Source: Nocardiopsis suaedae (GTDB lineage: Bacteria > Actinomycetota > Actinomycetes > Streptosporangiales > Streptosporangiaceae). Taken from it: DNA of 64,000 nt. A program made the translations under genes and the position numbers. Positions within the stretch are counted from its first letter, which is position 1; each line of letters begins with the position of its first letter. Of this stretch, positions 34,872 through 43,625 are shown one piece after another. A model generated the notes under the pieces. It saw nothing but the letters and a program-made list of their open reading frames with translations, did no database searches and had not been told where the DNA came from. The stretch spans positions 1-64,000 of the forward strand of contig NZ_JAQFWP010000016.1 of assembly GCF_027706745.1 (NCBI RefSeq), given 5' to 3'.

Positions 34872-35885
34872 GTGACCGGGGGAGACGCAGACCGCAGGGA
34901 ACTGCTCAGGCTGCTCGTGGGGCCGTGGGTCGGCAAGGCCGTCGCCGTCGCCGCCGAGCTCGGCGTGGCCGACGGGCTCGCCGACGGCCCACGCACCGGC
35001 GCCGAGCTCGCCGACGAACTGCGCGTGCGGCAGGAGCCCCTCGAACGGCTGCTGCGGCTGCTGGCCTCCGTCGACCTGGTGCACGACGACGCCGGGCGGT
35101 ACGCGCTCACCTCAACCGGCGAGCTGCTCGGATCCGCCCACCCCGCCTCCATGCGCGAGCAGGCCCTCCTCTACGACTCGCCCTACTTCCGCGAGGCCTG
35201 GGACCGGCTCGCCGAAGGGGTGCGGACCGGAGTCCGCCCCTTCGAGGCCGCATTCGGCGAGGACGTCTTCTCCTTCATCGCGTCCCGTCCGGAGGAGGCC
35301 CGACGGTTCTCCTCCGGGATGGCCGCGGGGGTCGGTTACGCCGACGCGCTCGCGTCCTCCTTCGACTTCTCAGGGGTGTCGAAGGTCGTCGACGTCGGCG
35401 GCGGCGACGGCGCCGTCCTCGAAGCCGTCCTGAGCCGCCACGAGCACGTCATCGGCGTGCTCATGGACCTGCCCGCCGCGATGGAGCCCGCGCGCGAGCG
35501 CCTGCTGCCCTACATCGCCGAAGGCCGCTGCACGGTCGTCGAGGGCGACTTCCTCCAGGGGGTCCCCGGAGCCGATGCCCACATCCTCAGCCGTGTCCTG
35601 CACAACTGGGACGACGCCTCCGCCCAGCGGATCCTCTCCAATTGCCGCGCCGCCATGCCCGCCGGGGGCGGCCGGGTGCTCATCGCCGAACGCGTCCTGC
35701 CCGACCACGGGCACCCGTGGCTGTCGCTCGCCTTCGACGTGCACATGATGGTGATGACGGGCGGTGGCGAACGCACCGGATCCGAATATCAGTCCATCCT
35801 GAAACAGGCGGGGCTGCGTCCCGTAGGGGAAACGGAGATGCCATTGGAGATGCGCTTGTTGGAGGCCGCTCCGGTGCACGGTTGA
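34872..35885 (+). CDS. SAM-dependent O-methyltransferase (acetylserotonin/hydroxyneurosporene family)
   Basis: 337-aa class I methyltransferase. The N-terminal ~90 residues are a winged-helix dimerisation domain (AAELGVADGLADGPRTGAEL). The SAM site is VVDVGGGDGAVLEAVL (about 174-189) with the acidic DLP loop, and the catalytic-region His lies in SRVLHNWDDASA near residue 240. Family members methylate phenols or polyketide hydroxyls. There is no polyketide, peptide or carotenoid gene beside it, so it is an orphan tailoring enzyme. The GTG start is preceded by GGGGAGAG. Confidence 0.87.
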   Translation: MTGGDADRRELLRLLVGPWVGKAVAVAAELGVADGLADGPRTGAELADELRVRQEPLERLLRLLASVDLVHDDAGRYALTSTGELLGSAHPASMREQALLYDSPYFREAWDRLAEGVRTGVRPFEAAFGEDVFSFIASRPEEARRFSSGMAAGVGYADALASSFDFSGVSKVVDVGGGDGAVLEAVLSRHEHVIGVLMDLPAAMEPARERLLPYIAEGRCTVVEGDFLQGVPGADAHILSRVLHNWDDASAQRILSNCRAAMPAGGGRVLIAERVLPDHGHPWLSLAFDVHMMVMTGGGERTGSEYQSILKQAGLRPVGETEMPLEMRLLEAAPVHG

Positions 35886-36082
35886 TGTCGGGGAATGCCG
35901 CCGAGAACCCTGGCCTGCGGGCGGCCCGGGGGCCGTAGGTCCCTTGATCACGAGGCGCGCCGTGGATTTCCGTGAAAACCCCCTCAAGGCGCCAATGGGG
36001 CGATACGATCTTGCACACGGGGGTGATCGTGAAGTTACGCGGGGGCGCGACTGAGAGGCGGCGCGGCGTGCATGGAGGACCT

Positions 36083-36451
36083 ATGGAGCGCTTCCCATGC
36101 GGGAGTGCCACAGTGGTGCCGGTCCGGGGCGAAATCGACATCGCCACCGCGGACCGGATGCGCGATGACGTGATCGACGCGGCCGCGGTCGGCGAGCGCA
36201 GATGCGTGGTGGTCGACCTCTCCCGGGTGACGTTCTTCGACGCCAGCGCGGTCCGGGCGGTCCTCGCCGCCTACAAGGTCCTGACGGCGCAGGGGCGCCA
36301 CATGGTGTTGGCCGAGCCGACGCCTCAGGTGCAGCGCACCCTCGACGCCCTCAGGATCGACGAGCTCCTGGACGTGTACCCCATCGTCGAGATGGCGCTC
36401 GCGCACGTCCCCGGGCACCGTGGCCGGGTCCCCGGCCCCGGACGCGACTAG
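36083..36451 (+). CDS. STAS-domain anti-sigma factor antagonist
   Basis: 122-aa single-domain protein of the SpoIIAA/BldG type. It binds and sequesters an anti-sigma kinase until phosphorylated. The loop FFDASAVRAV places the phosphorylatable Ser at residue 55, equivalent to the DSS/DAS site of the family. Opening GEIDIATADRMRDDV is typical. GGAGG lies 5 nt before the ATG. No sigma or anti-sigma gene is adjacent. Its TAG stop lies within the CTAG target of a MITE insertion, so the transcript now runs straight into the element. Confidence 0.87.
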   Translation: MERFPCGSATVVPVRGEIDIATADRMRDDVIDAAAVGERRCVVVDLSRVTFFDASAVRAVLAAYKVLTAQGRHMVLAEPTPQVQRTLDALRIDELLDVYPIVEMALAHVPGHRGRVPGPGRD

Positions 36452-36611
36452 GGCGTGTTTCTCGGATCATTTTCGGCTCGCGACCACCAGGACGACGCTC
36501 GCTGCGCCGGGACGCTCGAGCAGCCAACCAGGATGAACTTCGCGCCCCGTCTTGCGAGCGCCGCCCGGGACGGCCGCTCGCTGATCGAAAAGCCTCCGAG
36601 AAACACGCCCT
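36448..36611. mobile_element. 164-bp MITE with 19-bp terminal inverted repeats
   Basis: CTAGGGCGTGTTTCTCGGA at 36448-36466 is perfectly inverted at 36593-36611. The symmetry extends inward imperfectly (a shared TTTTCG and GCGA at equal distances from each end), giving ~34-bp imperfect ends. Both ends carry CTAG, consistent with insertion into CTAG with TA duplication, the habit of IS5/IS427-group transposases. No transposase frame fits inside, so it depends on a full element elsewhere. Confidence 0.8.
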
Positions 36612-36673
36612 AGACCCCGCGGCCCCTTCCGCCGTGCCGTGCCCCGGGCACGGGCCTCATCGGGGCCGGGCCG

Positions 36674-39112
36674 TCAGACCTGGAGTGTCCGCGTCACCAG
36701 TGTCGAATGCGAATCCGGCACCACCCACGGCCCGACCCCCTCGGGCGGGGCGGTGTAACCGGGGAGCCCTTCGAGCCCGCGCGTGCGGTCGGTGACCCTG
36801 ACCTCCACCTCCTCGGCGGAGTCGAACCGCATCCGCAGTTCCACCCCGCCCTCGGGAACGGCGGAAAGGCCGATCCTGAAGGCCGCCTCCTCATCATCGC
36901 TGCGCTGGATCTCGGCGTTCCGCTCCTGAGGACCCGGGTTCCGTTCGCCCGCACCCGGATAGGCGATCTCCAGCTCCTCGGGGACGCGTCCCAGGTCCAC
37001 GCGCAGGTCGGTGGCGCCACGGGCGGAGCCGACCCGCAGCACCGCTTCCCGGCCCGCCACCTCGTCGGGCGGGGCGGGGCGGAGATCGGCCGTGGGGGCG
37101 GCCAGGTCGGCGGCCGTGGCGGGCCCCTGGGCGATGGGGAACCGCGGCGGTACCGCCGCCAGGAGGGCCGAGGCGTCGAACGGCACACCGCCGTCGACGT
37201 AGGGCGCCGCCCACGGGTGGCCGCCGGCGCCGCGCGTGGCCCACACGGCCTCCCCGGTGTCCGCGTCGAGGACGTAGGCCAGGTCCACCGGCAGCGGGTG
37301 CTCGGCGTCGATGTACCCGGGGCGCAGCACCGTCCCGGCCGCCACCACCGCGCCCGCGGAGACCAGGGCGACCGCAGCCCAGACCGGTCGGCGCAGCAGG
37401 CCGGGCGCCGACGGCCCCTCTCGGGCACCGTCGTCGCCGGGGCCGTCCTCTGCCGCCGCGGGCGCGGCGACGCGGTTCCGCCCAGGAGGCGGCAGGATGG
37501 TCTCCAGGACCGGGGCGAGCAGTACGGCCCCGGGCGCCCACAGCAGCGCCAGCACCGGAGCGCCCGCGATCCCGCTCTCGGTGAGCGCGGAGACCGCGGG
37601 GGCGACCAGCAGCAGGACGGCGCCCAGCGACCCCAGGGCCACGGCGGTGGTCCGTACGATCCGCATCCGTTCGGGGAGGGCGAGAGCGGCCGTGAGCCCT
37701 GCGCCCGCGAAGAGCGCGGGAAGCGTGTACGAGTGGGAGACCCCGGGCTCGAAGGCGCTCAGTGCCCCCAGCAGCGCGACCGCGACCGTGCCGCCGACCG
37801 CCGCCGCGGTCGGCCCCAGCAGCCGCCGTGCGGCCAGGTACCAGCCCGCCAGCACCCCGACGGTGACGGCGATCGACGCGGCGCGCAGCCACACGGGCCG
37901 GTACAGGTCGCCGACCAGCGCCAAGGCCGTGAGATCGGGCCGGAGCAGGAGGACGCCCTGCCAAAGGGCGAGTGCGGCGCCGTAGGCCAGAGCGGCGGCG
38001 GCCGCCGCCGCGACGATCCCGCCCAGCATCCGCGGCACGGTCGCGGCGCGGCGCATGCGTGCCGCGACGGCGGCGGCCAGCGACAGCGCCAGGGCCGCCG
38101 CGCCGATGGGCAGGTCCAGGGAGGAGGGGTAGACCACCATCCGCCCGGCCGCGGTGAAGTAGGTGGCCGGGTCCCCGCTCTCAAGGGTGCCCAGGTCGCG
38201 GTCGCCCAGCGCGCGGGCCATGCCGAGCATGTTGTCGCCGTGGTGCTGGAGCGTCGCACGGGACAGGTTCTCCACCGTGTCCTGTGCGCTGTGGTAGTGG
38301 GCCGCGTCCCCGCCGAAGGCCGAGTCCAGCCCGGCGAATCCGGCGTCCGTGAACACCGTCATGTCGGTGTCGTAGGGCTGGTCGGCGAAACTCGCGGCCG
38401 ACGCGGAGTCGCCGCGCGGGTGGGGAGCCCCCTGGGCCAGGACACCGATGACGCCCGAATCGTTCAGCGGCGCCGAGCGGAAGACGGACGAGGGGCCTGA
38501 GGAGCCGCGGCCCTCCCAGTTCAACACCGCGCCGCCGTCCTGTCCCAGGGGGTGCTGGGAGGTGAACGCCTCCGCGCCGAGAAGCCCCGCCTCCTCGGCG
38601 TCGGTGAACAGGAAGACGATGTCGTTGCGGGGTGCGGCCCCGGCGGCCATCGCGCGCGCGGATTCCAGCATGGCCGCCACGGCGGCACCGTCGTCGCCGG
38701 CGCCGGGACTCCCGGGAACGGTGTCGTAGTGCGCGGCGACCACCACTCGGCCGGTGGGGTCCGTCCCGGGGAGCACACCGACCACGTTTTCGGTCGCGGC
38801 GGCGTTGACGGCGCCCGGCGAGGAGGTCGTGCCGACGGAGGACTGCACCTCGGTCTCCAGCCCGGTCTGCTCCAGCTCTCCGGCGATCAGGTCCCGCGCC
38901 GCCGCATGGTGGTCGGAGCCGGGCGGCCGGGGCGCGGCGGCGACGGCCTCCAGGTGGGCGGCGGCCCGAGCGGCGCTGAAGGCCTCCTCGGGCGCCGACG
39001 CCGGGGCCGGGGAGGGCGGGCCGGACAGCAGCACCGCCGCCGCGACGGCGGCGGTCAGCGCGGCGGCCGCGGCGAGTGCGGCCACCAGGGGGCGCGCAGG
39101 GGCGGCGGGCAT
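36674..39112 (-). CDS. M28-family zinc peptidase fused to polytopic membrane domain
   Basis: 812-aa membrane protein. After one N-terminal helix (LVAALAAAAALTAAVAAAVL) an extracytoplasmic M28 aminopeptidase domain (about 45-320) carries the zinc ligands in VVAAHYDTVPGSPGAGDDGA, FTDAEEAG and a late HYHSAQDTVENL. Eight or nine further membrane helices follow, and then a ~200-residue extracytoplasmic beta-rich tail. The same order is seen in Fxna/ERMP1-like peptidases. The ATG at 39112 has GGGAGG 4 nt upstream; longer frames are low-complexity. It is divergent from the amidase gene. It probably trims peptides at the cell surface; the substrate is unknown. Confidence 0.88.
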   Translation of the reverse strand: MPAAPARPLVAALAAAAALTAAVAAAVLLSGPPSPAPASAPEEAFSAARAAAHLEAVAAAPRPPGSDHHAAARDLIAGELEQTGLETEVQSSVGTTSSPGAVNAAATENVVGVLPGTDPTGRVVVAAHYDTVPGSPGAGDDGAAVAAMLESARAMAAGAAPRNDIVFLFTDAEEAGLLGAEAFTSQHPLGQDGGAVLNWEGRGSSGPSSVFRSAPLNDSGVIGVLAQGAPHPRGDSASAASFADQPYDTDMTVFTDAGFAGLDSAFGGDAAHYHSAQDTVENLSRATLQHHGDNMLGMARALGDRDLGTLESGDPATYFTAAGRMVVYPSSLDLPIGAAALALSLAAAVAARMRRAATVPRMLGGIVAAAAAAALAYGAALALWQGVLLLRPDLTALALVGDLYRPVWLRAASIAVTVGVLAGWYLAARRLLGPTAAAVGGTVAVALLGALSAFEPGVSHSYTLPALFAGAGLTAALALPERMRIVRTTAVALGSLGAVLLLVAPAVSALTESGIAGAPVLALLWAPGAVLLAPVLETILPPPGRNRVAAPAAAEDGPGDDGAREGPSAPGLLRRPVWAAVALVSAGAVVAAGTVLRPGYIDAEHPLPVDLAYVLDADTGEAVWATRGAGGHPWAAPYVDGGVPFDASALLAAVPPRFPIAQGPATAADLAAPTADLRPAPPDEVAGREAVLRVGSARGATDLRVDLGRVPEELEIAYPGAGERNPGPQERNAEIQRSDDEEAAFRIGLSAVPEGGVELRMRFDSAEEVEVRVTDRTRGLEGLPGYTAPPEGVGPWVVPDSHSTLVTRTLQV

Positions 39113-39308
39113 GGGGCCTCCCTTCGCGCGGCAGCGTACCGGCGCCGGGAGCCCCGTGGCGCCCGCGGGCCGGAGTCGGCCGGTCAAGGGCCTTTCGGAG
39201 GCCGCATTCGGTCGGGGAGTCCCGTCCGCATCCCTATTCGCGCCGCCACGCAGCGTGTTTCGATCGTTCGCGTACGCCCCGGTACCCGACGATTCCGAGG
39301 ATGGAACG

Positions 39309-40130
39309 ATGCCCGAACGTAGACAGTATCCACCCCCCGCGGCGGTGAGCAGGCGCTCGGCCCTGCTCGCGGGGACGGCGGCCGCAGGGGGAGTGCTGTT
39401 CGGCGGAGCGGCGCAGGCCGCCGCGGCGCCGAGCCCTTCGGCCGCGCCCACCGTGCGCACCCGGGCCGCCTGGAACGCCCGGCCGCCGACGAACCCGGCC
39501 CAGGTGCTGAACCAGGCCCCCACCTACATCGTGGTGCACCACACCGCGACGCCCAACAGCACCGACTACTCGCTGGCGGCCGCATACGCCCTGTCCAGGT
39601 CGATCCAGAACCACCACATGGACTCCAACGGCTGGGCGGACACCGGCCAGCAGCTCACCATCTCCCGCGGCGGCCACATCATGGAGGGCCGCAACTCCTC
39701 GCTTCCGGCCATCACCAACGGCCGCCACGTGGTCGGCGCGCACGTGGCGAACTACAACACCCGGGCCGTGGGCATCGAGAACCAGGGCATCTACACCTCG
39801 GTCGCGCCCACGACGGCGCTGTACGACGCGCTGGTGGCGACCTGCGCCTGGCTGTGCTCGGCCTACGGGCGGCCGACGTCGGCCATCATCGGGCACCGCG
39901 ACCTGAACGCCACCGCCTGCCCGGGCGACCGCCTCTATGCGCTGCTGCCGCAGCTGCGCGGCGATGTGGGCGCGCGGCTGAGCGCGATGGGGCTCGGGCG
40001 GCTGGCCGGGGCGGGGCTCGCCGCGGGCGAGATGCCGCCCTTCCCGGACGTCCCGGTGTCCGAGCCGGAGGGGCGCTTCCAGCACGGGCCCGCCCTGGGC
40101 CCACGGGACCCCGCCGCCTCTGCGGGATGA
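39309..40130 (+). CDS. Tat-exported N-acetylmuramoyl-L-alanine amidase (Amidase_2/PGRP-like)
   Basis: 273-aa secreted peptidoglycan hydrolase. The N terminus has a twin-arginine signal (SRRSALLAGTAAAGG, residues 14-28) with likely cleavage after AQA. Zinc ligands of the Amidase_2/PGRP fold are in VVHHTA (His77/78), GHRDLNATACPGD (His196, Cys204), with GAHVANYNTRAVGIENQG between. GAGG lies 8 nt before the ATG. The C-terminal ~50 residues are Pro/Gly-rich. Tat export suggests folding with zinc in the cytoplasm. It is followed by two strong hairpins. Confidence 0.9.
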   Translation: MPERRQYPPPAAVSRRSALLAGTAAAGGVLFGGAAQAAAAPSPSAAPTVRTRAAWNARPPTNPAQVLNQAPTYIVVHHTATPNSTDYSLAAAYALSRSIQNHHMDSNGWADTGQQLTISRGGHIMEGRNSSLPAITNGRHVVGAHVANYNTRAVGIENQGIYTSVAPTTALYDALVATCAWLCSAYGRPTSAIIGHRDLNATACPGDRLYALLPQLRGDVGARLSAMGLGRLAGAGLAAGEMPPFPDVPVSEPEGRFQHGPALGPRDPAASAG

Positions 40131-40299
40131 AACGCCCCGGCCGAAGGGCTGGGCCGCACCGGCCACAAGGGCGCATTCCCCGGTCGGCGCATCGCCGGCG
40201 GAGTCCTCCCCGTTCGGATTACCGCCCGGTCGACGTTCCCCTGACCGTCCTGTCATGACCGACGACCCGTAGCGACCGGCGCTGAAGAGCGCGCACACG

Positions 40300-40328
40300 A
40301 CCGGCGGGGCGCCGAGCGCCCCGCCGGT
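40300..40328. terminator. 13-bp hairpin between convergent genes
   Basis: ACCGGCGGGGCGC (40300-40312) pairs perfectly with its inverse at 40316-40328 around a CGA loop. It lies between the amidase gene (plus) and the unknown gene at 40377 (minus) and can act on both strands. Confidence 0.8.
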
Positions 40329-40330
40329 CA

Positions 40331-40376
40331 CGCGTTCCGGGGAGGATCCTCCCCGGGGCGCCCGCCCCGGAACGCG
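40331..40376. terminator. Nested palindromic terminator
   Basis: CGCGTTCCGGGG (40331-40342) pairs with CCCCGGAACGCG (40365-40376). Inside, CCGGGGAGGATCCTCCCCGG (40337-40356) is itself a 20-bp palindrome that competes with the outer stem. The element ends directly at the stop codon of the minus-strand gene and forms a bidirectional double terminator with the hairpin just upstream. Confidence 0.7.
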
Positions 40377-40964
40377 CTAGTCGATCCGTCCCATGTCCCG
40401 GAAGACCTTCACGGTGTCGTGGAACCGCGAACTGCTCAGCTTGTTGTACATCCGCAGGGCGTCGTAGATGTTGTAGGCCAGGACGGGCTCGGGGCGGAAC
40501 GCTCCGAGGTCGAGGACGAGGCAGCGGTAGCGGTCGCTCGCGCGCGACTGGACGACCAGGTTGCCGAACCGCAGGAACGCGGCCACCTCGTCGGTGTAGC
40601 CGAGCTCCTCGGAGCGGTGCAGCCGCTCCTCGCAGACGGCGTTGTCCAGTTCGTCCGAGAAGGAGTCGGGGTCGCCGCCGCTGAGCTTGATCAGCTCCTG
40701 CGCCATCAGGTCGTCCACCTCGACCGTGTCGATGGCCTCCAGGATCTCCGGCATGCGGCGCAGCGCGGTGTCGACATCGGCCAGGGCCTCCTGGACGCGG
40801 GCGGCGCTGACGTGCGAGCGGCGGCCGGGGTCGGTGTCGAAGGCGTGCTGGCGCCAGGTGGCGGGGGGCGGGGTCCCGACGTCGAACGACTTGAGAGAGC
40901 GTCGGTACTCGTTCGCAGCCTCGGTGATCGCGCGGCGGGCCCGGCCGCGCTCACGGTGGAGCAT
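40377..40964 (-). CDS. Conserved hypothetical protein
   Basis: 195-aa soluble, mostly helical protein without a recognised domain. It has a basic N terminus (MLHRERGRARRAITEAANEY), a central acidic helical region (VEVDDLMAQELIKLSGGDPD) and a C-terminal part with DRYRCLVLDLGAFRPEPVLAY. ATG 40964 is chosen because GAGAGG lies 9 nt upstream; an ATG three codons earlier would place that sequence too close. It is on the same strand as the TetR gene, about 100 bp away but downstream of it? The TetR gene ends at 41062, so co-transcription from the TetR promoter is possible. Function unknown. Confidence 0.65.
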   Translation of the reverse strand: MLHRERGRARRAITEAANEYRRSLKSFDVGTPPPATWRQHAFDTDPGRRSHVSAARVQEALADVDTALRRMPEILEAIDTVEVDDLMAQELIKLSGGDPDSFSDELDNAVCEERLHRSEELGYTDEVAAFLRFGNLVVQSRASDRYRCLVLDLGAFRPEPVLAYNIYDALRMYNKLSSSRFHDTVKVFRDMGRID

Positions 40965-41061
40965 GCGTGGCATCCTCTCTTGATCCGGCGTCGAATCCAC
41001 CCTAGAACGCCGTTCCCCTTTTGAGAGGGGGATTGCGCAACGCGAAAGGGGCTTTCGGCCG

Positions 41062-41682
41062 CTATTCGGATCCGGCATCGGCCAGCGCCGCCATCGCGGC
41101 GCGTACCAGGCGCCGGGTCTGGGCCGGGCTGAGCTCCTCGCGGATGACCGCCAGCCGCCAGTACACGGGACCGAGGATGACGTCGAGCGCGAGCTCGGGG
41201 TCGGTGCCCTCGGGAAGCTCCCCGCGCTCGACGGCGTTGCGGATGACGACCCCGGCGATGCCGCGCTGCGTGCGCTGCAGCGCCTCCTCCAGGGTGGCGG
41301 CGATCTCGGGGCTGCGCGCGGCCTCGGCCAGCAGGTCGGGCACGATCTGCCGGGCGAGCGGGTGGCGCAGCGCCTGGGCGGCCGTGGTGACGAGCTCGTG
41401 CACGTCGCCGCGGAGCGAGCCGGTGTCGGGCACGGGGGTCACCTGCGCGGCGACCTCGGACACCACGTCCAGGACCATCTCCAGCTTGGACTTCCAGCGG
41501 CGGTAGACGGCGGTCTTACCGACCCCCGCGCGCTTGGCCACGGCCTCGATGGACAGCCGACCGTAGCCCACCGTGGCCAGCTCGGTGAACACGGCGGCAC
41601 GGATGGCGCGCGTGACGTCCTCCTGCAGGACCGCGGCGCCGGCCGGTGCGCGTCTGGGGGCGGGCGTTTCGGGTTCGGCCAT
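41062..41682 (-). CDS. TetR/AcrR-family regulator
   Basis: 206-aa repressor-type regulator. The N-terminal HTH (about 22-68) reads TELATVGYGRLSIEAVAKRA followed by GVGKTAVYRRWKSK. The C-terminal ligand domain (RHPLARQIVPDLLAEAARSP, DVILGPVYWRLAV) matches the TetR_C subgroup with an arginine-rich end. It is divergent from a Wzm/Wzt-type ABC exporter. Two near-identical 15-bp direct repeats lie in the shared control region, so it probably controls itself and the exporter. Confidence 0.88.
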   Translation of the reverse strand: MAEPETPAPRRAPAGAAVLQEDVTRAIRAAVFTELATVGYGRLSIEAVAKRAGVGKTAVYRRWKSKLEMVLDVVSEVAAQVTPVPDTGSLRGDVHELVTTAAQALRHPLARQIVPDLLAEAARSPEIAATLEEALQRTQRGIAGVVIRNAVERGELPEGTDPELALDVILGPVYWRLAVIREELSPAQTRRLVRAAMAALADAGSE

Positions 41683-41709
41683 GTGACGAAGCCTAACGCA
41701 GGGCCGCGA

Positions 41710-41770
41710 CGAAACGGTTGCGTTCTGTCGTGGCGTCGCCTACGCTCTCCAGCGGCGAAACGGTCGCGTC
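41710..41770. promoter_or_regulatory. Direct-repeat operator pair between TetR and ABC genes
   Basis: CGAAACGGTTGCGTT (41710-41724) and CGAAACGGTCGCGTC (41756-41770) match at 13 of 15 positions, 46 bp apart (start to start). The first contains an AACG-N4-CGTT inverted half-site pair. They lie 28 bp from the TetR start and 58 bp from the ABC permease start and are the best candidates for TetR binding. Confidence 0.55.
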
Positions 41771-41828
41771 ACGGCGGAGCGGCCGCCGACTCTACCCACC
41801 GCGGTCCCGAATCGAAAGCGAGCCGAGC

Positions 41829-42773
41829 GTGAGCAGTTCCCCGTCCTCCGCGCGGGCGGCGGCCCCGGCGGACGCGGACCCGGCCCCGGACACCCCCCGC
41901 GCTCCGGCCGCCGCAGGCCTCGCGGAACTCGCCGCGCGGCACGGGCTGGCCCCCAGCGGCAAGCGGCCGCCCCTGGGCCGGTACCTGAAGGCGCTGTGGC
42001 GGCACCGCCACTTCGTCGACGCCTTCGCCCGCGCGCGGGCCAGCGCCAAGTACAGCAAGGCCAATCTCGGACGGCTGTGGGAGGTCGGCACGCCGCTGCT
42101 CAACGCGGCCGTGTACTACCTGATCTTCGGCCTGCTGCTGCAGACCGACCGCGGCGTCGAGGACTTCATCCCCTTCCTGGTCACCGGCGTCTTCGTGTTC
42201 ACCTTCACCCAGCAGACCGTGCTGGCCGGGGTGCGCGCGATCTCCGGGAACCTCGGCCTGATCAGGGCGCTGCACTTCCCGCGCGCCGCGCTCCCGGTCT
42301 CGCTGGCCCTGGTGCAGATGCGGCAGATGCTCGTCACGATGGGCGTGCTGCTCGTCATCGTGGTGGCCACGGGGCAGGTGCCGCAGTGGAACTGGCTGCT
42401 GGCGGTGCCCGCCCTGGTGCTGCAGTCGCTGTTCAACATCGGCCTGTCGCTCGTCTTCGCCCGCGCCGGCGCCAAGGTGAGCGACCTGGCGCAGCTCATG
42501 CCGTTCGTGCTGCGGACGTGGATGTACGCCTCGGGCGTCATGTACTCGATCTCGGTCATGGCGGCCGGCGCCCCGGCGGCGGTGCGGTTCATCCTCGACG
42601 TGAACCCGGCGGCCATCTACATCGACCTGATGCGCTTCGCGCTGATCGAGAGCTTCACCGCCTCGGACATGCCGCCCAACGCGTGGTGGACGGCCGCGGT
42701 GTGGGCCGTCGCGGTGCTCATCGGCGGGTTCGTCTACTTCTGGAAGGCGGAGGAGAGCTATGGCCGCGACTGA
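41829..42773 (+). CDS. ABC-2-type polysaccharide export permease (Wzm/TagG-like)
   Basis: 314-aa inner-membrane permease with six helices after a ~65-residue Ala/Pro-rich cytoplasmic leader. The sequence RASAKYSKANLGRLWEVGTPLL just before helix 1 is the conserved amphipathic gate helix of Wzm/TagG proteins, and NPAAIYIDLMRFAL is the late conserved block. It moves undecaprenyl- or decaprenyl-linked glycans or teichoic-type polymers outward. The GTG start has only a weak upstream purine run. Its end overlaps the ATPase gene by 14 bp, so the two are coupled. No glycosyltransferase genes are adjacent. Confidence 0.88.
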   Translation: MSSSPSSARAAAPADADPAPDTPRAPAAAGLAELAARHGLAPSGKRPPLGRYLKALWRHRHFVDAFARARASAKYSKANLGRLWEVGTPLLNAAVYYLIFGLLLQTDRGVEDFIPFLVTGVFVFTFTQQTVLAGVRAISGNLGLIRALHFPRAALPVSLALVQMRQMLVTMGVLLVIVVATGQVPQWNWLLAVPALVLQSLFNIGLSLVFARAGAKVSDLAQLMPFVLRTWMYASGVMYSISVMAAGAPAAVRFILDVNPAAIYIDLMRFALIESFTASDMPPNAWWTAAVWAVAVLIGGFVYFWKAEESYGRD

Positions 42774-43608
42774 GGGGGCCACGGCGACCGCGGAGGCGGT
42801 CGAAGCGTCGGGCGCCCCCGCGCCCGACGCCCCGTCGGACTTCGGAGAGCCGACGGTCATCGCCGACGGGCTGCACGTGGTCTACCGGGTGCGGGGCGCC
42901 GCCGGGCGCTCCGGCGGCGGGGGTCCCGCCGCGCTGCTGCGCGCGCTGGCCCGCCGCAAGGGCGGCGGCGGTGCGCGCGAGGTGCACGCGGTCAAGGGCG
43001 TGAGCTTCGTGGCCCGCAGGGGTGAGGCGATCGGCGTCATCGGCTCCAACGGATCGGGCAAGTCCACCCTGTTGCGGGCGGTCGCCGGGCTGATCCCGCC
43101 GGAGCGCGGCAAGGTGTACACCAACGGCCAGCCGTCGCTGCTGGGCGTGAACGCCGCACTGATGAACGAGCTCCCGGGCGAGCGGAACGTGGTGCTGGGC
43201 TGCCTGGCGATGGGCATGACCCCCGCCGAGGTGCGGGAGCGCTACGACGACATCGTCGATTTCTCGGGGATCAACGACAAGGGCGACTTCATCTCGCTGC
43301 CCATGCGCACCTATTCCTCGGGCATGGCGGCCCGGCTGCGCTTCGCCATCGCGGCGGCGCGCGACCACGACGTGCTGCTGATCGACGAGGCGCTGGCGAC
43401 GGGGGACCGCGCCTTCCGCAAGCGGTCGGAGAAGCGCATCAAGGAGCTGCGGGAGAAGGCCGGGACGGTGTTCCTGGTCAGCCACAGCAATAAGACGATC
43501 CGCGACACGTGCGACCGCGCGCTGTGGATGGAGCGCGGAGAGCTGATCATGGACGGCACGGCGGCCGAGGTCGTCGACGCCTACGAAGAGGCCAACGGCG
43601 GCGACTGA
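42760..43608 (+). CDS. ABC transporter ATPase for polysaccharide export (Wzt/TagH-like)
   Basis: 282-aa ATPase partner of the preceding permease. Walker A is GSNGSGKST, the signature YSSGMAARL, Walker B VLLIDEALATGD and the switch His in LVSHS. Wzt/TagH hallmarks are the ALATGD after Walker B and LLGVNAALMNELPGERN ahead of the signature. A ~30-residue unique Ala-rich N terminus precedes the domain. The long C-terminal substrate-binding domain of O-antigen Wzt is missing, as in teichoic-acid and galactan exporters. GGAGGAG precedes the ATG. Confidence 0.92.
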   Translation: MAATEGATATAEAVEASGAPAPDAPSDFGEPTVIADGLHVVYRVRGAAGRSGGGGPAALLRALARRKGGGGAREVHAVKGVSFVARRGEAIGVIGSNGSGKSTLLRAVAGLIPPERGKVYTNGQPSLLGVNAALMNELPGERNVVLGCLAMGMTPAEVRERYDDIVDFSGINDKGDFISLPMRTYSSGMAARLRFAIAAARDHDVLLIDEALATGDRAFRKRSEKRIKELREKAGTVFLVSHSNKTIRDTCDRALWMERGELIMDGTAAEVVDAYEEANGGD

Positions 43609-43625
43609 GCCAGGTCCCGTCTGTT

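Noticed and set aside
34872-35885. O-methyltransferase as the start of a biosynthetic gene cluster
   Set aside because: Neighbours are a SWIM protein, a STAS protein and a MITE; no scaffold-forming enzyme is near.
36035-36418. Minus-strand frame opposite the STAS gene
   Set aside because: No domain, no start signal, and fully overlapped by a well-supported STAS protein.
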